59,429 bases of DNA from an uncultured Oscillospiraceae bacterium (GTDB taxonomy: Bacteria; Bacillota; Clostridia; Oscillospirales; Oscillospiraceae), in NCBI GenBank assembly GCA_947631395.1, contig CANRLF010000013.1:1-59429 (forward strand), read 5' to 3'. The stretch's first letter is position 1. Each line of letters begins with the position of its first letter. The translations under genes and the position numbers were made by a program. Shown here in pieces: positions 52,452 to 59,429 of this stretch. Below the pieces are notes generated by a model. It had not been told where the DNA came from. It saw only the letters and a list, made by a program, of their open reading frames with translations, and ran no database searches.

Positions 52452-54056
52452 ATGGAAAAAATATATGTGACCGGCCACAAGAACCCCGATACGGACTCCA
52501 TCGTCGCGGCACTGGGGTACGCGTCGCTGATGAACGCCACGGGAAAGAGGGAATTTGTCGCCGCCAGGCTCGGGCACCTGTCTGACGAGACCCACAAGAT
52601 CCTTGAGAGGTTCGACTGCGAGCCGCCTGTGTACGTAAAGGACATGAGGACCCAGGTGAGGGATCTTGACTTTGACGTGCCGCCAATACTCAGCGAGGCC
52701 GTGACGGTGAACCGCGTCTGGTCGGCCATGGAGGACGACAAGCACATCTCCGCCATACCCATAACCGACGACGACGGGCACCTTCGCGGGATGATGACCG
52801 CCGGTGTGATAGCGGCCTATGACATGGCCACCATCGAGGACCCGACGCTGAGGGAGGTGCCGCTTTTCAACGTGCTCTCGGTCCTGGAGGGGCAGATGCT
52901 AAATGAGTGCGGCGCGAATACCATAATAGGCGAGGTGGTACCGGCCTTGCCCCACGGGGCGGATATGCCGCTTTTCAGATCCCCCGACACCGTGCTTATC
53001 TGCGGCGACCAGCCGGAGATAATAAAAAGCGCCGTGGAGGCCGGCGTCAAGTGCGTCGTACTTTGCAGGGCGGAGCTGCCGGAGGGCATCGCGAGAGACC
53101 GCACCATGTTCATTTCCACCCCCTATGACAGCCTTCGGGCAATGCGGCGCATATTCCAGGCCATACCCGCGGGGAGGCTTACGGGGGATGAGAAGATAGT
53201 GGCCTTCCATCTGACGGACTACATAGACGACGTGCGTGAGGTGGTGCTCGAAAGCCGCTACCGCAGTTACCCCATACTTGACGAGGAGGACAGGGTAGTG
53301 GGGACATTATCCAGGTTCCACCTCCTGCGGCCACGGCGCAAAAAGGTGGTCTTAGTTGACCACAACGAGCTTGCCCAATCCGTGCCGGGCCTTGACGAGA
53401 CGGAGATACTCGCCATAATCGACCACCACCGCCTGGCGGACATACAGACACAAAATCCCGTGTACGTGCGCAACGAGCCCGTGGGCTCTACCTGCACCAT
53501 CGTTGCCGGAATGTACCAGGAGCGGGGGCTCATGCCCTCAAAAAAGCTGGCGGGGCTCATGGCGGCGGCCATAATATCCGACACCGTAATGTTCAAATCC
53601 CCCACCTGCACCGACCGTGACCGTCGGATAGCAGAGAGGCTGGCGGACATCGGGGGAGTGGACCTTACGGAGCTGGGACAGTTCATCTTCTCCGCCTCCG
53701 CGCCGGAGGATAAGCCCATACATGACCTTTTCTTCGCCGACTTTAAGGAGTTCCACATCGCCGGACACACCTTTGGCATAAGCCAGATAACGTGCCTCGA
53801 CTCCGCCCGACAGCTCAGCCGGAAGCGGGAATTTCTCGACCTTATGGAAGAGACGAGGAAGAAAAACGGCTACTCCATGATAATCCTCATGCTGACCGAC
53901 GTGCTCATCGAGGGCAGCCGCATACTCTGCCTTGGCGGGGAGGACACCTTCAATCAGGCATTCAACGTGGAGCTTCGCGACAGCGAGGCGCTGCTACCGG
54001 GCGTGATGTCCAGGAAGAAACAGGTAGTCCCGATGCTCTCCGCCCTCTGGGGATAA
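52452..54056 (+). CDS. ppaC: Manganese-dependent inorganic pyrophosphatase with CBS-DRTGG regulatory insert
   Basis: This 534-residue family II (DHH) enzyme hydrolyses pyrophosphate. GHKNPDTDSIVAALGYA at the start and the later VDHNELAQ, IDHHRLADI and SDTVMFKSPT supply the metal-binding His and Asp residues. A CBS-DRTGG-CBS insert (about residues 70-300) splits the first DHH domain, as in the nucleotide-regulated clostridial enzymes, which are inhibited by AMP/ADP and activated by ATP or diadenosine polyphosphates. The ATG at 52452 is 6 nt after ACGGAGG. Confidence 0.93.
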   Translation: MEKIYVTGHKNPDTDSIVAALGYASLMNATGKREFVAARLGHLSDETHKILERFDCEPPVYVKDMRTQVRDLDFDVPPILSEAVTVNRVWSAMEDDKHISAIPITDDDGHLRGMMTAGVIAAYDMATIEDPTLREVPLFNVLSVLEGQMLNECGANTIIGEVVPALPHGADMPLFRSPDTVLICGDQPEIIKSAVEAGVKCVVLCRAELPEGIARDRTMFISTPYDSLRAMRRIFQAIPAGRLTGDEKIVAFHLTDYIDDVREVVLESRYRSYPILDEEDRVVGTLSRFHLLRPRRKKVVLVDHNELAQSVPGLDETEILAIIDHHRLADIQTQNPVYVRNEPVGSTCTIVAGMYQERGLMPSKKLAGLMAAAIISDTVMFKSPTCTDRDRRIAERLADIGGVDLTELGQFIFSASAPEDKPIHDLFFADFKEFHIAGHTFGISQITCLDSARQLSRKREFLDLMEETRKKNGYSMIILMLTDVLIEGSRILCLGGEDTFNQAFNVELRDSEALLPGVMSRKKQVVPMLSALWG

Positions 54057-54062
54057 AAAAAG

Positions 54063-54100
54063 ACCGGAGCCCTCCGATTTGGGAAGGCTCCGGTGATTTT
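54063..54100. terminator. Bidirectional terminator
   Basis: ACCGGAGCC (54063-54071) and GGCTCCGGT (54086-54094) pair. A T-rich tail follows and an A run precedes, so it can serve both the pyrophosphatase and the DUF362 gene. Confidence 0.85.
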
Positions 54101-54108
54101 TATTTGCT

Positions 54109-54996
54109 TCAGTCAACGCTTATGAGCTCATAATCGGTGGTGCCGAAGCCCAGGGCGTTGGCGGCCTCGATGGTGTGGGCGCCGTGGCGGGACTCCACGC
54201 GCTCCAAAAAGTGCTTCTGTCCCGGGTCGTCCTTGGCCGCGTAGATGAGGTCCAGACATGCCCTGTCCAGCGCCACGGGGTCCAGGGAGGCGAGGGCGCC
54301 GATGTCGGCCATGCAGGGATCCTCCGCCACGGCACAGCAGTCGCAGTCCACTGAGAGGTTGCAGACCATGGAGATATACGCCACCTTGCCACTGAAGTGC
54401 TCATGGACGGACATCGCCGCGTCGGCCATGGCCTCACAGAAGGTGTCCTGATCGGCGCAGTTGTCCCAGAGGATGTTCTGGTCCACGCACTTGCCGCCGG
54501 AGTGGATGAGGCACTTGCCCACGCTGGAGGCACAGCCGATGGAAAGCTGCTTCAGGGCCCCGCCGTAGCCGCCCATGGGGTGGCCCTTGAAGTGGGAGAG
54601 GACGAGAAGGGAATCGTAATCCATAAGGTCCCGGCCCACAAGGTTCACGTTGAGGACCTTGCCCTTGGGTATGACCAGGGCCACGTCGGGGCCGACCTCG
54701 TCTAAAAGGTCCACGTCAAAATATTCGCTCCAGCCGTGGGACTTTAGGAGCTTTATGTGCTTATCCGAGCTGTTGCGCTCGCCGTCGTAGGCGGTGTTGC
54801 ACTCGACTATCGTGCCATTCACACGCTCCACCATGGGCCGCATAAACTCCGGGTGGAGATAGTTCTGGTTGCCCTCCTCGCCGGAGTGGACCTTAACCGC
54901 CACCTTCCCGGGAAGCGTGACCCCCAGCCGCTCATACATCTCGACCACCGTCTCAGGGGAGAGCTTTTTCGTAAAATATACCTTTGACTTTGCCAT
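54109..54996 (-). CDS. DUF362 domain-containing protein
   Basis: This 295-residue protein matches DUF362, a widespread uncharacterised family often linked to iron-sulfur proteins. It has GKVAVKVHSGEEGNQNYLHP, SHFKGHPMGGYGGALKQLSI and CDCCAVAEDPCMADIGALAS, a cysteine cluster that could bind metal. No separate ferredoxin domain is attached. The ATG at 54996 follows GGAGGCGGAAAGA. An in-frame extension of 39 residues upstream lacks a ribosome site. The enzyme activity is unknown. Confidence 0.85.
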   Translation of the reverse strand: MAKSKVYFTKKLSPETVVEMYERLGVTLPGKVAVKVHSGEEGNQNYLHPEFMRPMVERVNGTIVECNTAYDGERNSSDKHIKLLKSHGWSEYFDVDLLDEVGPDVALVIPKGKVLNVNLVGRDLMDYDSLLVLSHFKGHPMGGYGGALKQLSIGCASSVGKCLIHSGGKCVDQNILWDNCADQDTFCEAMADAAMSVHEHFSGKVAYISMVCNLSVDCDCCAVAEDPCMADIGALASLDPVALDRACLDLIYAAKDDPGQKHFLERVESRHGAHTIEAANALGFGTTDYELISVD

Positions 54997-55094
54997 TCTT
55001 TCCGCCTCCTTGGTATGATAAGAATATTGTAGCACAAAAACAAGGCGCGTGTAAACAGGAATATCAAATAAAATATAATTCATCATATGAAGAG

Positions 55095-55124
55095 TAAAAA
55101 AAGAGCGCCGCACAGGCGCTCTTT
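55095..55124 (-). terminator. Terminator of degV copy 3
   Basis: AAAGAGCGCC (55100-55109) and GGCGCTCTTT (55115-55124) pair; on the reverse strand a run of T residues follows. Confidence 0.88.
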
Positions 55125-55145
55125 TGCGTTGGTATCTCGTATGTT

Positions 55146-56045
55146 TTAATCAAGTTTGACCTTTCTCACCACGCTGAAGCCAAGGGGGTAGGGGCCGGTG
55201 TGGACGGAGATGGCGGCGCCGATGTGGAAGATTGGCATCTCGGGGGTGTGGCCGACCTCGGATAAGTGGCGGGCTATCACGTCACGGAATACAAGGCCCT
55301 CGTCGTAATCGTAGCCGTAGCCGATGGAGGCCACGTACTCGTCTGTGGAGCGGAAGGTCTCGGTCACGTATTTGGCGGCCAGCTTGCCAACCATCTCCAT
55401 GGATTTTTTCCGGGAGCGGGTGATGCCGGAGGGGAATATCTCGCCCTCCTTCAATGTGATAAGTGGCCTTATGCCCAAAAGCGCACCGGCAACTCCGGCC
55501 AGCTTCCCGATGCGGCCGCCGGCCCTGAGATAGTCAAGGTTCCCCACGGTGAAGAATATCCGCCCGGAGGGGAGGATGTCGGATATGCGCTTTACCGACG
55601 TCTCAAAATCAACGCCGGCGTCACGGAGCTTCACGAGCTCCAGCGTGACGATGGCCTGGAGCACCGTATCGACGGTGGAGTCGATGACCGCCACCTTGCG
55701 CTCGGGGTAGTCGGCCAGGAGCAGGTCCCTCGCGGCCATGGCCACCTCAAGGCAGGAGGAGAACTTGCGGGTTATGGTGAGGCAAATGATGTCCTCACCG
55801 TTTTTCGCCGCCTTCTCGAACTCCTCCAGGAAGTCCGCGGTGTTGGGCATCGAGCTTTTCGGGAACTTGCCCTGATGCTCCACCATCCATTTATAAAATT
55901 CCGCCTTGGAGATGTCCACGTTCTCCTTTATGTATGTCTTTTCGTCCGTTGTGACATAGAAGGGCACAACGCGGATGTCCTTTTCCCTGGCGAGCTCCTC
56001 CGGGAGATCGCATGAGCCGTCTGAAATTATGGCGTATCTGGACAT
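55146..56045 (-). CDS. DegV family fatty-acid-binding protein (copy 3)
   Basis: This 299-residue DegV protein starts MSRYAIISDGSCDLPEEL and has LTITRKFSSCLEVAM (the lipid-head-group Ser/Thr loop region), NLDYLRAGGRIGKLAG and the HTGPYPLGFSVV end. It differs from copies 1 and 2, which end HCGPGTLGV, so it belongs to a second DegV subgroup. The ATG at 56045 is chosen over in-frame starts upstream in AT-rich DNA because of the ribosome-site-like AGGCAGGGA. Confidence 0.9.
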   Translation of the reverse strand: MSRYAIISDGSCDLPEELAREKDIRVVPFYVTTDEKTYIKENVDISKAEFYKWMVEHQGKFPKSSMPNTADFLEEFEKAAKNGEDIICLTITRKFSSCLEVAMAARDLLLADYPERKVAVIDSTVDTVLQAIVTLELVKLRDAGVDFETSVKRISDILPSGRIFFTVGNLDYLRAGGRIGKLAGVAGALLGIRPLITLKEGEIFPSGITRSRKKSMEMVGKLAAKYVTETFRSTDEYVASIGYGYDYDEGLVFRDVIARHLSEVGHTPEMPIFHIGAAISVHTGPYPLGFSVVRKVKLD

Positions 56046-56191
56046 ATAGATCCCTGCCTTAAAGTTATTTTGACATGTTAAATTATAATATAAACACGCG
56101 ATCTTAACAATATGCAATATTTGTACGTTGTGTACTGTTAAAATGAACATTAGTCGGAGAAGGTGTTTATAAAAAGGGCCGACGCTTCAGG

Positions 56192-57019
56192 TCACTCCGG
56201 TATAAAGCCCTCAAAAATGGGGACGACGCCCTCTGACTCCAGCGCCCTCAGGAGCTCCGGGTCACGGACGGTCCAGCTGACCTCGTGGACGCCATAGAGG
56301 CGCTTCATGGCGCGAAGGCTCAGGTTTGACCTGTCAACGCAGTTATAGGCGATGAAGTCCGGCTTTGTAAGGAAAGTGGACAGAAGCTCAGACATTATCA
56401 CCCTGGCGGGGACGCTCAGGTCCCCGGGGGCGGAGCGCAGGAAGTTTTCGCTGAGCTGTCCGCGGATGACCTGGGGATAGGCGTCGCGCAGGTACCTCAC
56501 AGCGTGGGGGTCGAAGGACTCCACGCTGTATAGCCCGTCGTAGGAGCCGAGCCTTTCCATTACGGCGTCGGTGAGCTCCGCGAAGTTGCCGCGGTGGGTC
56601 TTGAGCTCCACGATGAGCGGAGCCCTGCCGCGGAAGATCTCAAGCACCTCATCAAAAAGCGGCACTGTCTCATCGGAGCCCGACAGGGGATAGGCGGCCA
56701 GCTCCGCCGCCGTGAGCTCCTCCACGGTGGCGGACTTACCCGTGACACGTTTAAGGTCGGAGTCGTGGACTACGGCGAGAGCCCCATCAAGCGTGAGGTG
56801 CACGTCCAGCTCCGCCCCGAAGCCGTGCTCCACGGCGGCTCGGAAGGCGGAGAGGGAGTTCTCCGGTCGGCCCTCTGAAATATTATGTAAACCTCTATGG
56901 GCGTAGCGCCACCGGGCCAGCGCCTCCCACCCGGGGTGGCCCCGGCGGGGGCAGATGGCGGCGGCGTAAAGTCCTGCGGCGGCGGTGGCAGTCAGAGCGG
57001 TTTTAGTGAGAAGCTTCAT
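56192..57019 (-). CDS. Glycerophosphodiester phosphodiesterase family protein (copy 2)
   Basis: This 275-residue GDPD protein has a short hydrophobic N-terminus (about 5-25), then AHRGLHNISEGRPENSLSAF with catalytic His and Glu, AELDVHLTLDGALAVVHDSDLKRVTG split over two strands, VELKTHRGN and WTVRDPE. It is shorter than the copy at 4828 and lacks its insert. The MFS transporter gene lies 37 nt upstream on the same strand, so the two are probably co-transcribed. The substrate is unknown. Confidence 0.88.
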   Translation of the reverse strand: MKLLTKTALTATAAAGLYAAAICPRRGHPGWEALARWRYAHRGLHNISEGRPENSLSAFRAAVEHGFGAELDVHLTLDGALAVVHDSDLKRVTGKSATVEELTAAELAAYPLSGSDETVPLFDEVLEIFRGRAPLIVELKTHRGNFAELTDAVMERLGSYDGLYSVESFDPHAVRYLRDAYPQVIRGQLSENFLRSAPGDLSVPARVIMSELLSTFLTKPDFIAYNCVDRSNLSLRAMKRLYGVHEVSWTVRDPELLRALESEGVVPIFEGFIPE

Positions 57020-57056
57020 AGTATTTTCCTTTCAGGTGAGATGAAAACAGAGCCGG

Positions 57057-58400
57057 TCAATCGTCCATGTCCTCGAAGGCGTCTATCCCGCGCTTGGCCT
57101 CCGCCTTCACGTCGCCGTGGCGGACGAAGAGCATGGTCACGAAGCTCAAGGCCGCGAAGAGGGCGGCGTAGGGGAAGAGGACCCGGTAGCTTATGTGCTT
57201 CATCAGCGTCCCGGCCAGCACAGGCGTCACGACCTGGGCCAGCATGGAGGCGGTGTAGTAGTAGCCCGTGAATTTCCCCACGTCCGAGCCACGGCACATC
57301 TCGACGACCATGGGAAGGGAATTTACGTTTATGGCCGCCCAGGCCAGGCCCACCAGGGCGAAGGTTATGAACATTATGAGGTTTATGGACTTATAGTGGG
57401 TCGTCAGGAAAAATCCCGCCAGGAAGCAGACCGTCAGCAGGATTATACCGCCCATGATGGTCTTTTTCCGGCCGATTTTCGAGGCCACGATGCCGATGGG
57501 GATGTAGCTGACGATGGCCCCGCCGGTGGCAACCATGAGGCATGTGGCGGAGCCGCCGATGCCCTTGCCCATGACCTCGGAAATGTAGGTGCTGAACCAT
57601 GTGGTCACGCCGTTGTAGCCGATGAACCAGAGGGCTATGGAGGCCAGCAGGAACATGAGGGAACGCTTCACCGGGGCGGGGAGGGTCTCATGGCCGGAGC
57701 CGTCGTCCTTCGCCAAATTCCACTCCGGGTGCTTTTTCTCAAGCTCCTGATTTTCCCTGGAGAGCTTGGGCTCGCGGATGGTGGCAAGAAGTATGCCGAG
57801 GGCCGCCAGCATGATGAGGGATACGATGATAAAAAGGGGCTGGTAGTCCACGTGGGCCACGCCGTCGGTCTTGGCGGCGGGGTAGAGGACCGCCGTGATG
57901 CCAAGGTAAATGATGCCGCCCACCGCGCCCATGAGGTTTATGATGGCGTTGGCGCGGCTTCTGAGGGGCTTTGGCGTCACGTCGGGCATGAGCGCCACGG
58001 CGGGGGAGCGGTAGACGCCCATTGCCACCAGTAGGAGCCCCAGGGTGATGACGAAGGAGATGAACTTCCACTGTGACGCGGCGGCGGAGTAGGAGTTATC
58101 CAGCACAGGAAGCGCGTTCATCAGCACCACCGCGAGGACGGTGCCGACGATTATAAAGGGCGTCCGGCGGCCAAGGCGCGTCTCGGTCCTGTCGGAGATG
58201 CCCCCGAAGAGCGGCAGAAGGAAGAGGGCCAGCACGTTGTCCGCGGCCATTATGACGCCCGTCAGGCTCTCGTCCAGGTCAAAGGTCTCTCTGAGTATAA
58301 GGGGCACCACGTTATCGTACATCTGCCAGAAGGCGCAGATGCTGAGGAACGCGAGGCCCACGAGGAAGGTGCGCTTATTGTTGAGCTTCAGCTTTTCCAT
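57057..58400 (-). CDS. MFS transporter (SLC45/GPH-like)
   Basis: This 447-residue protein has 12 predicted helices and a long central loop (about 215-250). An early FGGISDRTETRLGRRTPFI matches the loop 2-3 motif of SLC45/GPH-type sugar symporters. It probably imports a sugar or glycoside by cation symport. The GDPD gene follows on the same strand. GAAAAGAGGTCGAAAA provides the ribosome site before the ATG. Confidence 0.85.
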   Translation of the reverse strand: MEKLKLNNKRTFLVGLAFLSICAFWQMYDNVVPLILRETFDLDESLTGVIMAADNVLALFLLPLFGGISDRTETRLGRRTPFIIVGTVLAVVLMNALPVLDNSYSAAASQWKFISFVITLGLLLVAMGVYRSPAVALMPDVTPKPLRSRANAIINLMGAVGGIIYLGITAVLYPAAKTDGVAHVDYQPLFIIVSLIMLAALGILLATIREPKLSRENQELEKKHPEWNLAKDDGSGHETLPAPVKRSLMFLLASIALWFIGYNGVTTWFSTYISEVMGKGIGGSATCLMVATGGAIVSYIPIGIVASKIGRKKTIMGGIILLTVCFLAGFFLTTHYKSINLIMFITFALVGLAWAAINVNSLPMVVEMCRGSDVGKFTGYYYTASMLAQVVTPVLAGTLMKHISYRVLFPYAALFAALSFVTMLFVRHGDVKAEAKRGIDAFEDMDD

Positions 58401-58483
58401 TTTTCGACCTCTTTTCCGAAATTTTGCTAAATATGATTTTATCAGAAAAAAGGCGGTTATTCAATCCAATTTTTGAAAAAAGT

Positions 58484-58514
58484 AAAAAATCCTCCCCGCT
58501 TTTCGGCGGGGAGG
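58484..58514 (-). terminator. Terminator of the GGGtGRT gene
   Basis: CCTCCCCGC (58491-58499) and GCGGGGAGG (58506-58514) pair; the reverse-strand product ends in a T run. Confidence 0.9.
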
Positions 58515-58539
58515 AGGGGAAATTTTATAAAGTGGGAAT

Positions 58540-59429
58540 TTACTTGTTGAGGGCCTCGTTGACGGCAACGGCAACGGCCACGGTGGCGCCCACCATGGGG
58601 TTGTTGCCCATGCCCAGGAAGCCCATCATCTCAACGTGGGCGGGGACGGAGCTGGAGCCGGCGAACTGGGCGTCGGAGTGCATACGTCCCATGGTGTCGG
58701 TCATGCCGTAGCTGGCGGGGCCGGCGGCCATGTTGTCCGGGTGAAGGGTGCGGCCCGTGCCGCCGCCGGAGGCCACGGAGAAGTACTTCTTGCCCTGCTC
58801 CACGCACTCCTTCTTATATGTGCCGGCCACGGGGTGCTGGAAGCGGGTGGGGTTGGTGGAGTTACCGGTGATGGATACGTCCACGCCCTCCTTGTGCATG
58901 ATGGCAACGCCCTCACGGACGTCGTCGGCGCCGTAGCAACGGACGGCCGCCCGCTCGCCCTTGGAGTAGGGGATCTCACGGACGATCTTCAGTTCGCCGG
59001 TGAAATAGTCGAACTGGGTCTGGACATAGGTGAAGCCGTTGATGCGGGAGATGATCTGGGCGGCGTCCTTGCCAAGACCGTTGAGGATGACCCTGAGGGG
59101 GGTCTTACGGGCCTTGTTGGCGTTGCGGGCGATACCGATGGCGCCCTCGGCGGCGGCGAAGGACTCGTGGCCGGCAAGGAATGCGAAGCACTTGGTGTCG
59201 TCCCGGAGGAGCATGGCGCCCAGGTTCCCGTGACCAAGACCGACCTTGCGGTCGTCGGCCACGGAGCCCTTGATGCAGAAGGACTGAAGGCCGATGCCGA
59301 TGACCTCGGCGGCCTCGGCGGCGGACTTCACGCCGCGCTTTAAGGCGATGGCCGCGCCTACGGTGTAGGCCCAGCAGGCGTTCTCAAAGCAGATGGGCTG
59401 GATGCCGCGGACGATGTTGTAGGCGTCAA
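58540..59429 (-). CDS. GGGtGRT family protein (N-terminus beyond window)
   Basis: The reading frame runs from the window edge to a TAA at 58540, giving at least 295 residues. It contains the name-giving motif SGGGTGRTLHPDNMA (about 80 residues from the end) and NNPMVGATVAVAVAVNEALNK at the C-terminus. The family is conserved in anaerobes, and I know of no established function. There is no signal peptide in the visible part, though glycine-rich segments could form a cofactor site. Codon choice (ATC, CGC, GGC) matches the hydrogenase genes, suggesting high expression. Confidence 0.85.
   Translation of the reverse strand, partial: DAYNIVRGIQPICFENACWAYTVGAAIALKRGVKSAAEAAEVIGIGLQSFCIKGSVADDRKVGLGHGNLGAMLLRDDTKCFAFLAGHESFAAAEGAIGIARNANKARKTPLRVILNGLGKDAAQIISRINGFTYVQTQFDYFTGELKIVREIPYSKGERAAVRCYGADDVREGVAIMHKEGVDVSITGNSTNPTRFQHPVAGTYKKECVEQGKKYFSVASGGGTGRTLHPDNMAAGPASYGMTDTMGRMHSDAQFAGSSSVPAHVEMMGFLGMGNNPMVGATVAVAVAVNEALNK

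Overview
The window comes from a GC-rich, anaerobic, Gram-positive-type bacterium, most likely a gut member of the Clostridia (Oscillospirales-like). The evidence is an electron-bifurcating-type [FeFe] hydrogenase operon (HydCBA), S-layer-homology (SLH) proteins, a SpoVB-like flippase, a cobalamin riboswitch, LytTR two-component genes and several DegV proteins. Strong AGGAGG ribosome sites and near-consensus sigma-A promoters with 17-bp spacers recur. The taxonomy is inferred; no rRNA gene is present. There are no insertion sequences and no CRISPR arrays.

Layout. 1-1980 is an AT-rich accessory island. It starts inside a (CAGA)19 tetranucleotide tract fused to the 3' end of an EcoRI-family adenine methyltransferase gene, continues with two further alternative C-terminal cassettes of the same family, and ends with a DUF262-HNH nuclease. 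A tRNA-Pro(CGG) gene follows. 2345-5829 carries a PucR regulator, a cluster of inverted repeats, an unrecognised 53-residue ORF, tag and a membrane-anchored glycerophosphodiesterase. 6021-10179 is hydC-hydB-hydA. 10232-20691 holds an AlkZ-related protein, an ECF sigma/anti-sigma pair divergent from a MacB-like ABC system, a heterodimeric ABC exporter and a LytTR two-component pair. 20883-25358 holds degV and a riboswitch-controlled B12 uptake operon with an adenosyltransferase-like gene. 25445-38104 is mixed metabolism and transport: xylulokinase, flippase, dipeptidase, chromate-type transporter, flavodoxin, OhrR-like regulator, AEC transporter, esterase, ROK kinase, a putative GME-fold protein and a DUF3810 protease. 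38274-42998 is a cell-surface cluster: SLH polysaccharide deacetylase, MBOAT acyltransferase and SGNH protein. 43003-43813 is a small AT-rich patch with a beheaded HAD gene and a GNAT. 43959-58400 holds two more DegV proteins, alpha-galactosidase with a frameshifted MelB-like transporter, an SLH M3-type peptidase, RecQ, a CBS-type pyrophosphatase, DUF362, a second glycerophosphodiesterase and an MFS transporter. The window ends inside a GGGtGRT-family gene.

Most notable: each of the three reading frames of the CAGA tract runs without a stop into a different C-terminal ending (stops at 118, 308 and 642). Two of these endings carry a conserved MGVPITF-DKYNPEQF module that is kept at protein level despite many synonymous changes. 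This looks like a copy-number-driven three-way switch of the methyltransferase C-terminus, sitting next to its presumed nuclease partner.
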